From CBFHSF01 sp965658445 (GTDB lineage: Bacteria; Bacteroidota; Bacteroidia; Flavobacteriales; Schleiferiaceae): a DNA stretch of 64,000 nt. Shown one piece after another: positions 51,474-60,397 of the stretch. Numbering within the stretch: position 1 is the stretch's first letter; every line of letters starts with the position of its first letter. A program made the position numbers and the translations under genes. The DNA lies in NCBI GenBank assembly GCA_965658445.1, contig CBFHSF010000002.1, positions 124,001-188,000 on the forward strand, written 5' to 3'. The notes below the pieces were generated by a model. That model was given only the letters and a program-made list of their open reading frames with translations. It was not told the DNA's origin and did not search any database.

Positions 51474-51578
51474 CCTAACCTTCCCGAAATCAATAATTTG
51501 AGTGTTTTCCAGAATTCCCCAAAACTAGGTACTGGTTCGGGGTGCATAATTAATGTATTTTTAAGGAAAATCTAAGGG

Positions 51579-52580
51579 ATGAAAAAGACTGTTTTTGCCT
51601 TCGTATTGCTCTCTATTACCATACTCACTTTTGGTCAAGACCCAGCCTCAGCTCCTTCATTGGAATCCTTGGGGAAAATTTCATCCATACATCAATTAGC
51701 CATGGACTCTTTGGGGAACCTCTATGCCACTTCACCTTCCACCAACAGAATCTATATGTGGAAGAGAAAAGATTCCACGACTTACTACAAGCCTCAAATT
51801 TGGGCGGATGAACTCGACCAACCCACTGGCCTAGTAATTTCTAAGAATGCTTTGTACGTATCGGATAAAAACCAAATAACTGCCTTCGAGGCTTCGGGAA
51901 GAAGAAGAGTCACAGCCTTGCCTCCCAACCCCTTCTCTCCCTTTCCTTACCTCTCTTTAGACAGTACGGAAAGTCTTCTCATTGGATTGGCCGTCAACTG
52001 TGTCCACTGTATTGCGGATCCCCCTTATGGATCTTTACAAAGGGTAAACCCTGAAACCGGAGAACGAGTAATGCTGGCCCAAGGATTGAGAATACCTACA
52101 GGCATTGCCATTGATCCGGTTACAAATAGAATATGGGTCGCCGATCAAGCGCAACCCACGGAAAAGACACCCCGTCCTGGAGATGAGCTGAATGTATTGG
52201 AGAGAGAAAAAATGCATTTTGGATATCCCTTTTGCCATTCGGGATATCAGCCGGATGCCTTATTGGGAAATAAAAAATCATGTGAGCTATTCTTTGAGCC
52301 ACGCATTGTGTTGGAAGACCCCGCAAGAATTTCAGGTATTGCCTTTGATACCCATAGAGAAAACCACAATATATGGGTTTGTACTCTTGGCAATGGAAGG
52401 GATATTCCCGGTAGACTCCTGTGGTTCTCTTTGAATGAAATGCGAGAGCCTACGGATGCAGAGGACATCACTCCTGTCAACGCTCCAAAAAATTTCAGCC
52501 CCAGCGACATCCTCATGTCCCCCATTGGATTGGTTATCGCCGATGCAAAGAACGGGGAGTTGTGGTTGTTGAGGGAGTAG
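51579..52580 (+). CDS. Exported beta-propeller protein related to sorbosone dehydrogenases
   Basis: This 333-residue protein has a signal peptide (MKKTVFAFVLLSITILTFG). The propeller blades carry LAMDSLGNLYATSPSTNRIY and IAIDPVTNRIWVADQAQ. The phrase HFGYPFCHSGYQPD matches the region that in PQQ-dependent L-sorbosone dehydrogenases reads GYPFCH. CVHC (residues about 146-149) is a further Cys pair. The cofactor-binding residues cannot be confirmed, so an NHL-type propeller without enzyme activity is possible. It is a single gene, followed by the third repeat-filled spacer. Confidence 0.75.
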   Translation: MKKTVFAFVLLSITILTFGQDPASAPSLESLGKISSIHQLAMDSLGNLYATSPSTNRIYMWKRKDSTTYYKPQIWADELDQPTGLVISKNALYVSDKNQITAFEASGRRRVTALPPNPFSPFPYLSLDSTESLLIGLAVNCVHCIADPPYGSLQRVNPETGERVMLAQGLRIPTGIAIDPVTNRIWVADQAQPTEKTPRPGDELNVLEREKMHFGYPFCHSGYQPDALLGNKKSCELFFEPRIVLEDPARISGIAFDTHRENHNIWVCTLGNGRDIPGRLLWFSLNEMREPTDAEDITPVNAPKNFSPSDILMSPIGLVIADAKNGELWLLRE

Positions 52581-52590
52581 AATAGGTAGA

Positions 52591-52731
52591 ATAGGGATCA
52601 GGCAACGGGCAACGGGTAACAGGCATCCAGGATAAGAAGGAATCTGAAGTAGTCTCAATTCCGGAGTTTACACTTAAATAAAATTCCTCTTTCCTTCTTT
52701 CTTCCTCATTCCTCTCCAGTCACCAGTCACT
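52591..52731. repeat. Units A and C, copy 3
   Basis: GGCAACGGGCAACGGGTAACAGG lies in 52600-52622, and a CTTCCTCATTCCTCTCCAG stretch with CCAGTCACCAGTCAC at 52690-52731 closely matches 3118-3160. A second A-type run lies at 52770-52800. Confidence 0.7.
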
Positions 52732-52830
52732 AGTTAGGGCCACACCCAATCCCGACTACTGTCGGGAAGGAATCAGGCAACAGGCATCGGGGAACAGGGT
52801 GGAGTCATAGTAATTCCCTAAGCTATTCTC

Positions 52831-52923
52831 TGCCCGGGGCTGCACCCGCAGGCCCCAGTTTCAATATCGGGATTTCTGAGCACTAAACCCGTCAATTAAA
52901 CGCTTACAAACGACACCATTCTC
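52831..52923. repeat. Composite intergenic repeat (unit B, copy 3)
   Basis: It begins TGCCCGGGGC and continues GCAGGCCCCAGTTTCAAT, then ATCGGGATTT, matching 2922-3028 with the inner hairpin exchanged for a shorter TGCACCC-type loop. This copy keeps the left half of unit B, whereas copy 2 at 32.6 kb keeps the right half. Confidence 0.75.
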
Positions 52924-53073
52924 TTTGAAATTCACAGGTGAAATCAATCGGATACAGATGATTAAATGACGCACGGGAATTTCAGTCTGCTTAACTTGAA
53001 CCGGGGTGGGACCATCGGTCCCCACTGTTCTGTGTTCACTGCTCACTGCTCACTATTACCCATGGCCCGAAAT

Positions 53074-53102
53074 AAAAAACCCCAGCCTCTCGGCCAGGGT
53101 TT
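53074..53102 (-). terminator. Intrinsic terminator of gltA
   Basis: AAACCC and GGGTTT with inner GCC/GGC form an interrupted hairpin (53077-53102). Read on the minus strand it is followed by TTTTTTATTT. It lies 25 bases past the gltA stop. Confidence 0.8.
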
Positions 53103-53126
53103 CTATATATAGAATATATCGAATTC

Positions 53127-54431
53127 TTATTTCCCGAACTGAGCTTTCAACAATTCTGTAGTTGTTGAACCTGGTCTCTCAAGTGGAGAACCTACGGCTC
53201 TGTCCCAGATCAATCCACACATGGTTCCCAAAGAGCGAGAAACTCCGAATAGAACGGTGTAGAAATCGTATTCTGTAAGTCCGTAATGCATCAACAATTG
53301 TCCAGAGTGTGCATCCACGTTTGGCCATGGGTTTTTCACTTTACCCGTTGCCAAAAGGATTTCAGGAACTACTTCGTATACGCGAGATACAATCAAGAAC
53401 AACTCGTCGTCTGGCATGTGCTCAAGAGCAAACTCGCGCTGTGCTGTGTAACGAGGATCGGTCTTTCTCAATACTGCGTGTCCAAATCCTGGAACCACTT
53501 TACCCTCAGACAAAGTCTTCTTCACGTAGTTGGCAATCTGCTCTTTGGAAGGAAGACCTCCTCCAAGCTCTTGACGCATTCCCTGAATCCAGCGAATAAC
53601 CTCCTGGTTTGCCAATCCGTGCAATGGTCCAGCCAATCCGTTCATACCTGCTGCGAAAGACAAGTACGCATCACTCAATGCAGAACCTACCAAGTGAATG
53701 GTGTGTCCCGAAACGTTTCCACCTTCGTGGTCAGAGTGAATGGTCATGTACAATCTCATCAATTCTTGGAACTCATCATTGTCAAAACCTAGCATGTGTG
53801 CGAAGTTTCCAGACCAATCCAATTTATGATCGGGCTCAATGTGATCTCCGTTGTGGTACAATCTTCTGTAGATGTAAGCCGCGATACGAGGAAGACGAGC
53901 GATCAAGTTCATCGCGTCTTCGTACATGGGCTCCCAGTATTTTTTCTTGTGGATACCGTTGCGGTAGTCCTTAGCAAATTCTGATTCCGTTCTCAACGCC
54001 ATAATACCCGCTACGAACTGAGTCATCGGGTGAGCGTACTGAGGAAGGGCATCAATTACCTTAAACACGTGATTGGGAACGTTAGAACGTCTAACCCAGT
54101 TGTTGCTCATTCTGCGAACGTCGTCCTCAGTTGGCAACTCATTCATCAACATCAAGTAAAAAATACCCTCTGGCAAAGGCTGCTTTCCTCCTGGGTAGGT
54201 AGGAAGCTTCTCTTGCAATTCAGGGATAGAATAGCCGCGAAAGCGAATACCTTCTGCTGGATCCAACTTGGACGTTTCGTAAATAAGGGCCGTCAAACCA
54301 CGCATACCTTGGTATAGCTGGCTAACTTTTACTTCCCCTACTACATCGTCTCCGTGTTCAGCTAGGAATTCTCTAATTTCAACTTGAGCTTTTTCAATGC
54401 CCCGTTCAAACTTTTCTTTTATGCGATCCAT
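53127..54431 (-). CDS. gltA: Citrate synthase
   Basis: Citrate synthase condenses acetyl-CoA with oxaloacetate at the entry of the TCA cycle. The 434-residue protein carries HSDHEGGNVSGHTIHLVGSA with the catalytic His, MNGLAGPLHGLANQEV, and VPGFGHAVLRKTDPRY with the second His and Asp. These phrases favour the eukaryotic-type branch over the E. coli hexameric type. It is third in the carA-eno-gltA run. Confidence 0.96.
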   Translation of the reverse strand: MDRIKEKFERGIEKAQVEIREFLAEHGDDVVGEVKVSQLYQGMRGLTALIYETSKLDPAEGIRFRGYSIPELQEKLPTYPGGKQPLPEGIFYLMLMNELPTEDDVRRMSNNWVRRSNVPNHVFKVIDALPQYAHPMTQFVAGIMALRTESEFAKDYRNGIHKKKYWEPMYEDAMNLIARLPRIAAYIYRRLYHNGDHIEPDHKLDWSGNFAHMLGFDNDEFQELMRLYMTIHSDHEGGNVSGHTIHLVGSALSDAYLSFAAGMNGLAGPLHGLANQEVIRWIQGMRQELGGGLPSKEQIANYVKKTLSEGKVVPGFGHAVLRKTDPRYTAQREFALEHMPDDELFLIVSRVYEVVPEILLATGKVKNPWPNVDAHSGQLLMHYGLTEYDFYTVLFGVSRSLGTMCGLIWDRAVGSPLERPGSTTTELLKAQFGK

Positions 54432-54443
54432 TCAAAAGAATGT

Positions 54444-55736
54444 TTAGTGGTTAATAAATTTAAAAGACTTGCCGGGGTAGATTGCCAAATCTCCCAATTC
54501 TTCTTCGATGCGAAGTAGTTGATTGTACTTGGCCATTCTGTCCGATCTAGAAGCAGATCCTGTTTTGATTTGCCCTGTATTTAGAGCAACAGCTAAATCT
54601 GCGATGGTGCTGTCTTCAGTTTCTCCTGAGCGGTGGCTCATCACTGAAGTATACTGATTATTATGGGCTAAAGTTACGGTATTTATCGTTTCCGATAGGG
54701 TTCCAATCTGGTTAACTTTTACTAACACAGAGTTGGCAACTCCTTCGTTAATACCGCGACCTAGGCGCTCTTCATTAGTAACAAACAAATCATCTCCTAC
54801 GAGTTGAACCTTGTCCCCCATCTTCTGAGTCATTTGAGCCCAACCGCTCCAATCGTCCTCATCCAAACCATCTTCAATAGAAAGAATGGGGTATTTATTG
54901 GCCCAGTCTGCCCAGTAGTTCACCAACTCTTCAGAAGTCATCTGACGGTTGTCAGATTTCTTGAACGTGTACAATCCTGTTTTCTTGTCATAGAATTCAG
55001 AGGCTGCTGCGTCCATGGCGATGTATACATCTTCACCGGGCTTGTAACCTGATTTCTCAATAGCCGTCAAAACGGTTTCGATGGCCTCTTCATTGGATTT
55101 GATGTTGGGTGCAAAACCACCCTCATCCCCAACGTTGGTAGAATATCCCTTAGAAGAAAGAACCTTCTTGAGGTTGTGGAAAATCTGAGTTCCCATTCTC
55201 AAACCTTCAGAGAACGTATCCGCTCCAACGGGCATTACCATAAACTCTTGAAAATCGATGCTGTTGTCCGCGTGAGCACCCCCGTTAAGGATGTTCATCA
55301 TAGGTACGGGAAGTGTGCGAGCGTTTACCCCACCGATGTAGCGGTAAAGAGTTTGTCCTGTGGTCTGAGCGGCTGCTTTTGCTGCTGCCATAGAAACCGC
55401 AAGGATTGCGTTGGCTCCCAAGTTTCCCTTATTGGGTGTACCGTCCAAATCCAACATCCATCTGTCGATGTCAATTTGCTCAGTTACATCCATACCGATT
55501 AGCTCTTCAGCAATCTTCTCATTTACATTCTCAACGGCTTTCAATACGCCTTTTCCCATGTAAACATCATCATCTCCATCTCTGAGTTCAACCGCTTCGT
55601 GAACACCTGTACTAGCTCCTGATGGAACCGCAGCGCGCCCAAAGGCTCCTGAATCGGTAATCAAATCAACCTCTACGGTTGGGTTTCCTCTAGAGTCGAG
55701 AATTTGTCTCGCGTGAATATTGGTTATAAAGCTCAT
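54444..55736 (-). CDS. eno: Enolase
   Basis: Enolase converts 2-phosphoglycerate to phosphoenolpyruvate. The 430-residue protein has GNPTVEVDL, SGASTGVHEAVELRDGD, GDEGGFAPN, SIEDGLDEDDW, VGDDLFVTN and SHRSGETEDSTIADLAVA, including metal and catalytic residues. It lies between carA (nine bases) and gltA (12 bases), so one transcript is likely. Confidence 0.98.
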   Translation of the reverse strand: MSFITNIHARQILDSRGNPTVEVDLITDSGAFGRAAVPSGASTGVHEAVELRDGDDDVYMGKGVLKAVENVNEKIAEELIGMDVTEQIDIDRWMLDLDGTPNKGNLGANAILAVSMAAAKAAAQTTGQTLYRYIGGVNARTLPVPMMNILNGGAHADNSIDFQEFMVMPVGADTFSEGLRMGTQIFHNLKKVLSSKGYSTNVGDEGGFAPNIKSNEEAIETVLTAIEKSGYKPGEDVYIAMDAAASEFYDKKTGLYTFKKSDNRQMTSEELVNYWADWANKYPILSIEDGLDEDDWSGWAQMTQKMGDKVQLVGDDLFVTNEERLGRGINEGVANSVLVKVNQIGTLSETINTVTLAHNNQYTSVMSHRSGETEDSTIADLAVALNTGQIKTGSASRSDRMAKYNQLLRIEEELGDLAIYPGKSFKFINH

Positions 55737-55745
55737 GGTATGGGT

Positions 55746-56852
55746 TTATTTATGATCGTTCATTAATTTGATAAAGTCGTCAAACAAGTATCTAGAATCG
55801 TGTGGTCCTGGTGAAGATTCTGGGTGATACTGAACGGAGAAACATGGTTTGTCTGTTCTCTTAATACCAGCAACGGTTTGGTCGTTCAAATGTTCGTGAG
55901 TCAACTCTACGATATCACTGTTTTCTACATCTTCTCTCTTCACAACAAATCCGTGGTTCTGAGAAGTGATTTCTCCTTTGCCCGTAGCCAAGTTCTTAAC
56001 CGGGTGGTTAATTCCTCTGTGTCCATTGTGCATCTTGAATGTAGAAAGTCCAGACGCCAAAGCAATCATTTGGTGACCCAAACAAATTCCAAAGGTTGGC
56101 ATACCGGATTCAATAATCTTCTTAACCTCTTCGATTACACCTGACATTGCAGAAGGATCTCCAGGTCCGTTTGACAAGAAGAAACCGTCGGGGTTCCACT
56201 CCTTCATAGTTTCGTATGAAGTGTTCCAAGGGAATACCTTGATGTAAACATTGCGCTCTGCCAAACATCTCAAGATGTTTTTCTTGATACCCAAATCAAG
56301 GGCAGCTACTTTAAGCGGCGCATTCTCATCTCCTACGTAGAAAGGCTCTTGGGTAGATACTTTTGAGCTCAACTCCAAACCTTCCATATCAGGTACACCG
56401 TCCAAGATATTCTGCAGTGCAGCGATGTCTTCGTGCTCTGTAGAAATTACAGCGTTCATCGTACCCTTATCGCGAATATGTCTTACCAAGGCGCGAGTGT
56501 CCACATCAGAAATGGCCACTTTATTGTTTTCTTCAAAATACTGCTTTAGAGACTTTACATCTCCAGCTCTGGATGCGTACTGGCTGAAGTTCTTCACAAC
56601 CAATCCAGAAATCTTAATCGACTCTGATTCCACCTCGTCTGGGTGAATTCCATAGTTTCCAATATGCGCATTGGTTGTTACCATCAACTGCTCTAGGTAA
56701 GAAGGATCTGTGAAGATCTCTTGGTAACCCGTCATACCGGTATTAAAACAAATCTCTCCGGTTGCAGTTCCTTCAAGACCTACTGACTTTCCGTAAAACA
56801 CGGTACCATCTTGTAGTAAAAGTGTGGCTCTTTTTCTTTCTGTTACACCCAT
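55746..56852 (-). CDS. carA: Carbamoyl-phosphate synthase small chain
   Basis: CarA is the glutaminase subunit that feeds ammonia to CarB. The 368-residue protein has ATLLLQDGTVFYGKSVG, FNTGMTGYQEIFTDPSY, and the class I amidotransferase site GICLGHQ with HPESSPGPHDS for the His and nearby Glu. I use ATG 56852; a TTG five codons upstream (56867) is open but less likely. No carB is in the window. It starts the carA-eno-gltA run, right after the rplQ terminator. Confidence 0.96.
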   Translation of the reverse strand: MGVTERKRATLLLQDGTVFYGKSVGLEGTATGEICFNTGMTGYQEIFTDPSYLEQLMVTTNAHIGNYGIHPDEVESESIKISGLVVKNFSQYASRAGDVKSLKQYFEENNKVAISDVDTRALVRHIRDKGTMNAVISTEHEDIAALQNILDGVPDMEGLELSSKVSTQEPFYVGDENAPLKVAALDLGIKKNILRCLAERNVYIKVFPWNTSYETMKEWNPDGFFLSNGPGDPSAMSGVIEEVKKIIESGMPTFGICLGHQMIALASGLSTFKMHNGHRGINHPVKNLATGKGEITSQNHGFVVKREDVENSDIVELTHEHLNDQTVAGIKRTDKPCFSVQYHPESSPGPHDSRYLFDDFIKLMNDHK

Positions 56853-56873
56853 TTTATTTTGCTTCAATTAGTT

Positions 56874-56910
56874 AAAAAAAAAGGATAAGACCCTAAAGCC
56901 TTATCCTTTT
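56874..56910 (-). terminator. Intrinsic terminator of the ribosomal operon after rplQ
   Basis: AAAAGGATAAG (56879-56889) pairs with CTTATCCTTTT (56900-56910). Read on the minus strand a T run (plus As 56874-56882) follows. It separates the ribosomal operon from carA. Confidence 0.9.
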
Positions 56911-56936
56911 CAAATTAATTTGATTTACAAAACATC

Positions 56937-57578
56937 TTACTCTTCTGTTTTGTCACCTGACTCCTCTTTTTTAGACTTTTCAGCTTTAGGAGCTGCTTTC
57001 TTAGCAGCTGCTTTTTTAGCTGGAGCTTTTTTAGCTGGAGCTTTCTTAGCAGCAGCTTTTTTAGCTGGAGCTTTCTTAGCCTCTTTTGCTGGAGCTTCTT
57101 CTGCTGGAGCTTCCGTTGCCGGAGCTTCTACAGTTGCCTCAGCGGCAGGAGCGGCTTTCTTAGTAGAACGACGTCTTGTGGTTTTCTTCTTAGCTGGCTT
57201 AGAATCTTTAACGTATACTTCGTTGAAGTCTACCAATTCGATCATTGCCATTTCTGCGTTGTCTCCCTGACGTGCACCAATCTTGATGATACGAGTGTAT
57301 CCTCCTGGGCGGTCACCAACTTTAGCAGAAACTTCGCGAAACAATTCAGTAACCGCGTTTTTGCTTTTCAAGTAAGAGAATACTACTCTACGGTTGTGAG
57401 TAGAATCTTCTTTTGATTTAGTGATAAGGGGCTCAACATATTGCTTCAACGCTTTGGCCTTAGCTACAGTCGTGTTGATGCGCTTGTGCTCGATCAAAGA
57501 ACAAGCCATGTTTGAAAGCATTGCTTTACGGTGCGCTGACTTGCGACCAAGGTGGTTGAATTTCTTTCCGTGTCTCAT
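56937..57578 (-). CDS. rplQ: 50S ribosomal protein L17 with long Lys/Ala C-terminal tail
   Basis: The L17 core spans residues 1-118 (MRHGKKFNHLGRKSAHRKAML, then TRIIKIGARQGDNAEMAMIEL). Beyond the core is a tail of about 90 residues built of AKKAPAKKAAAKK-type repeats and ending KKEESGDKTEE. The tail is encoded by near-identical GCTGGAGCTTTTTTAGC units (minus-strand sense). Such tails recur on L17 of flavobacteria and may bind RNA. Last gene of the operon. Confidence 0.95.
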   Translation of the reverse strand: MRHGKKFNHLGRKSAHRKAMLSNMACSLIEHKRINTTVAKAKALKQYVEPLITKSKEDSTHNRRVVFSYLKSKNAVTELFREVSAKVGDRPGGYTRIIKIGARQGDNAEMAMIELVDFNEVYVKDSKPAKKKTTRRRSTKKAAPAAEATVEAPATEAPAEEAPAKEAKKAPAKKAAAKKAPAKKAPAKKAAAKKAAPKAEKSKKEESGDKTEE

Positions 57579-57581
57579 TTG

Positions 57582-58574
57582 TTACTCCTTGTCCAATTTA
57601 TATTTTGTAACATCCATACCGAACTCAAGACCTTTGTTCTTAACCAATTCTTCTAGCTCAGTAAGTGATTTCTTTCCAAAGTTGCGGAATTTCATAAGAT
57701 CCGCTTTGGTGTACATAACCAAGTCTCCTAACGTTTCAACCTCGGCAGCCTTCAAACAGTTCAAAGCACGAACCGAAAGGTCTAGGTCAGTAAGACGTGA
57801 CTTAAGCAATTGACGCATGTGAAGGATCTCTTCATCATAGCTCTCTACCTCATTGCTGCTCTTATCTTCTAGAGTGATTCTCTCGTCAGAGAACAACATG
57901 AAGTGGTGAATCAAAATCTTAGCTGCTTCTGTCAATGCTTCTTTTGGAGCAATACTTCCGTCAGATTCGATCTCGATGATCAATTTTTCGAAATCTGTTT
58001 TCTGCTCTACACGGTAGTTCTCAATGCTGTAGTTAACATTTTTGATAGGTGTGTAGATAGAATCCAAAGCGATAGTTCCGATGGGCGCTTCGCTCTTCTT
58101 GTTTTCCTCAGCAGGAACGTATCCACGTCCTTTCTCGATGGTCAATTCCATCTCGATGTTTACTGAAGAATCCATATGACAGATTACTAGGTCTGGGTTC
58201 AATACTTGGAAACCGTTAACGAATTTTCCAAGATCTCCAGCCGTAAGGGCCTCCTGACCGCTAACAGAAACTTTGACTGTTTCGGCATCTTGATCTTCAA
58301 TTTGTTTCTTGAAGCGAACTTGCTTCAAATTGAGAACAATTTCCGTAACATCTTCTACCACTCCTTTAATTGTAGAGAACTCGTGCTCTACTCCAGAAAT
58401 TCTTACTGAAGTGAAAGCGTGTCCTTCCAAAGAAGATAAAAGTACGCGGCGAAGGGCGTTTCCTACGGTCAGTCCGTATCCTGGCTCCAAAGGTCTGAAT
58501 TCAAACTGACCTTGTGTGTCAGTTGACGAATTCATAATCACTTTGTCAGGTTTCTGGAAATTGAGTATTGCCAT
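57582..58574 (-). CDS. rpoA: RNA polymerase alpha subunit
   Basis: The 330-residue chain has the N-terminal dimerisation domain (FRPLEPGYGLTVGNALRRVLL, and GVVEDVTEIVLNLK) and the C-terminal domain (DLDLSVRALNCLKAAEVETLGDLV, and KNFGKKSLTELEEL-type helix RNFGKKSLTEL). It lies three bases before rplQ and 22 bases after rpsD. Confidence 0.98.
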   Translation of the reverse strand: MAILNFQKPDKVIMNSSTDTQGQFEFRPLEPGYGLTVGNALRRVLLSSLEGHAFTSVRISGVEHEFSTIKGVVEDVTEIVLNLKQVRFKKQIEDQDAETVKVSVSGQEALTAGDLGKFVNGFQVLNPDLVICHMDSSVNIEMELTIEKGRGYVPAEENKKSEAPIGTIALDSIYTPIKNVNYSIENYRVEQKTDFEKLIIEIESDGSIAPKEALTEAAKILIHHFMLFSDERITLEDKSSNEVESYDEEILHMRQLLKSRLTDLDLSVRALNCLKAAEVETLGDLVMYTKADLMKFRNFGKKSLTELEELVKNKGLEFGMDVTKYKLDKE

Positions 58575-58596
58575 ATCGAAAAAGTTGATTATTAGG

Positions 58597-59202
58597 TTAT
58601 TTAGAATAAAGCTCGACGATCAGTTGCTCCTTGATGTTCTCAGGGATCATGTCGCGTTGAGGAACCGACAAGTACTTCCCAGAAAGGGTAGCATCGTTGA
58701 ACTCAACCCACTCGAACTGATTGCTGCGAGAAGAAACCGAGTTAGTAATTGCTTCAAGAGATTTTGACTTCTCACGAACGCTAACTACATCACCTGGTTT
58801 GATGTGGTAAGATGGAATGTTTACGATGCTTCCATTTACCTCAATGTGACGGTGACCTACGAATTGACGAGCCGCACGACGCGTAGGAGCAATTCCCATG
58901 CGGAATACAACGTTGTCAAGACGAGACTCACACAATTGTAATAGAACCTCACCAGTAATTCCTTTGCTTCTAGACGCCTTGTCAAACATGTTGGCGAACT
59001 GACGCTCTAGGATACCGTAAGTGTATTTTGCTTTTTGTTTTTCAGCAAGCTGAATAGCGTATTCAGATTTTTTACCACGACGACGATTGTTCCCGTGCTG
59101 TCCTGGAGGATAGTTTCTCTTTTCGAAAGAACTATCGGGTCCAAAGATGGGCTCTCCGAATCGACGAGCAATTTTGGTAAGGGGACCTCTGTATCTAGCC
59201 AT
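58597..59202 (-). CDS. rpsD: 30S ribosomal protein S4
   Basis: S4 begins 30S assembly and binds 16S rRNA. The 201-residue protein starts MARYRGPLTKIARRFGEPIFG and has the S4 domain (ESRLDNVVFRMGIAPTRRAARQ, then HIEVNGSIVNIPSY). The N-terminal zinc-binding Cys of some S4 proteins are absent, as in the C- type. Confidence 0.98.
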   Translation of the reverse strand: MARYRGPLTKIARRFGEPIFGPDSSFEKRNYPPGQHGNNRRRGKKSEYAIQLAEKQKAKYTYGILERQFANMFDKASRSKGITGEVLLQLCESRLDNVVFRMGIAPTRRAARQFVGHRHIEVNGSIVNIPSYHIKPGDVVSVREKSKSLEAITNSVSSRSNQFEWVEFNDATLSGKYLSVPQRDMIPENIKEQLIVELYSK

Positions 59203-59224
59203 TTGATTTCTTAATTAACAGTAA

Positions 59225-59617
59225 TTAAACTCTTCTTCTTTTGGGAGGACGACAGCCGTTGTGTGGCATTGGAGTCACGTCAATGATTTCAGTTACTTCG
59301 ATTCCACCGTTGTGGAGGCTACGAATAGCTGATTCACGACCGTTACCAGGTCCTTTTACATAAACTTTCACTTTCTTAAGACCTGCGTCCAATGCTACAG
59401 AAAGAGCATCTTCAGCAGCCATCTGCGCAGCGTAAGGAGTGTTCTTTTTAGAACCACGGAATCCCATCTTACCAGCAGAAGACCAAGAAATCACTTGACC
59501 TGATTGGTTGGTCAATGAAATAATAACGTTGTTAAAGGTTGCGCTGATGTGAGCTTCACCCACTGCTTCAACTTTTACCTTTCTCTTCTTAGCGGTTTGC
59601 TTATTTGACTTAGCCAT
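59225..59617 (-). CDS. rpsK: 30S ribosomal protein S11
   Basis: The 130-residue chain has AHISATFNNVIISLTNQ, SWSSAGKMGFRGSKKNTPYAAQ and the conserved end DVTPMPHNGCRPPKRRRV. It sits ten bases after rpsM. Confidence 0.98.
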   Translation of the reverse strand: MAKSNKQTAKKRKVKVEAVGEAHISATFNNVIISLTNQSGQVISWSSAGKMGFRGSKKNTPYAAQMAAEDALSVALDAGLKKVKVYVKGPGNGRESAIRSLHNGGIEVTEIIDVTPMPHNGCRPPKRRRV

Positions 59618-59627
59618 ATGCTATTTG

Positions 59628-60005
59628 TTATTTAGTTGCTTTTTTCTTGTTAGCAACAGTCTTTCTCTTACCTTTTCTCGTACGAGAATTATTCTTTGTA
59701 CGTTGACCACGCAATGGCAAACCATTACGGTGACGGATTCCTCTGTAACAACCAATGTCCATAAGACGCTTGATGTTAAGTTGAATCTCTGAGCGCAACT
59801 CTCCTTCTACTTTGATGCTTTCTGAAATAACAGAACGGATCTTTTGGAGTTGTTCATCATTCCAATCCTGAACTTTTGTGTTAAAATCAACACCAGCTTC
59901 AGTTAGGATTTCACGTGAGCGTGAGAGACCAATTCCGAAGATGTAAGTCAATCCAATTTCTCCACGCTTGTTCTTAGGCAAATCGATACCAGCAATTCTC
60001 GCCAT
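59628..60005 (-). CDS. rpsM: 30S ribosomal protein S13
   Basis: The 125-residue chain starts MARIAGIDLPKNKRGEIGLTY and has GIGLSRSREIL and GCYRGIRHRNGLPLRGQRTK. Normal length and position, between rpmJ and rpsK. Confidence 0.98.
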   Translation of the reverse strand: MARIAGIDLPKNKRGEIGLTYIFGIGLSRSREILTEAGVDFNTKVQDWNDEQLQKIRSVISESIKVEGELRSEIQLNIKRLMDIGCYRGIRHRNGLPLRGQRTKNNSRTRKGKRKTVANKKKATK

Positions 60006-60034
60006 AATACTTTCTTAATCGTTAACGAATTTGA

Positions 60035-60151
60035 TTACCCCTGACGTTGTTTAAACTTAGGGTTTTTCTTGTTGATGATGTACAAGCGTCCTTTTCTACG
60101 AACGATCTTGCAATCTGCACTTCTTTTCTTAATAGAGGCTCTAATTTTCAT
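60035..60151 (-). CDS. rpmJ: 50S ribosomal protein L36
   Basis: This 38-codon gene is read from ATG 60151 to TAA at 60035: it starts MKIRASIKKRSADCKIVRRK and ends KNPKFKQRQG. It lies in the expected place between infA and rpsM. Only one Cys (C14) is visible, so the zinc-binding CxxC-C-H site of other L36 proteins is lacking, indicating the zinc-independent form. Confidence 0.95.
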   Translation of the reverse strand: MKIRASIKKRSADCKIVRRKGRLYIINKKNPKFKQRQG

Positions 60152-60165
60152 TTTTGCTCCTGTTT

Positions 60166-60381
60166 TTAGTATCTGTAGGTAATTCGAGCTTTTGTCAAAT
60201 CGTAAGGAGACATTTCAAGTTTTACTTTATCTCCTGGTAGCAATTTGATGTAATTCATTCGCATTTTGCCGCTAATGTGGGCTGTTACTACGTGTCCGTT
60301 TTCTAATTCAACTCGGAACATCGCGTTTGACAATGCTTCAGTGATTACACCGTCTTGTTCAATTGCACTTTGTTTTGGCAT
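60166..60381 (-). CDS. infA: Translation initiation factor IF-1
   Basis: IF-1 blocks the A site during initiation. The 71-residue S1/OB-fold protein begins MPKQSAIEQDGVITEAL and contains FRVELENGHVVTAHISGKMRMNYI and LLPGDKVKLEMSPYDLTKARI. I use ATG 60381; the open frame extends nine codons upstream into the end of secY and is not conserved. Confidence 0.97.
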   Translation of the reverse strand: MPKQSAIEQDGVITEALSNAMFRVELENGHVVTAHISGKMRMNYIKLLPGDKVKLEMSPYDLTKARITYRY

Positions 60382-60397
60382 AAACCTTTTCCCTAAT

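Larger units (their letters stand above)
52581..53126. other. Long repeat-filled spacer (546 bases)
   Basis: This is the longest gene-free stretch in the window. It holds units A (52591-52628, 52770-52800), C (52690-52731), a CCCGAC-TACT-GTCGGG hairpin (52751-52766), B (52831-52923), a GGGACC-ATC-GGTCCC hairpin (53008-53022), unit D (53026-53055) and the gltA terminator (53077-53102). I see no protein in it. Confidence 0.75.
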
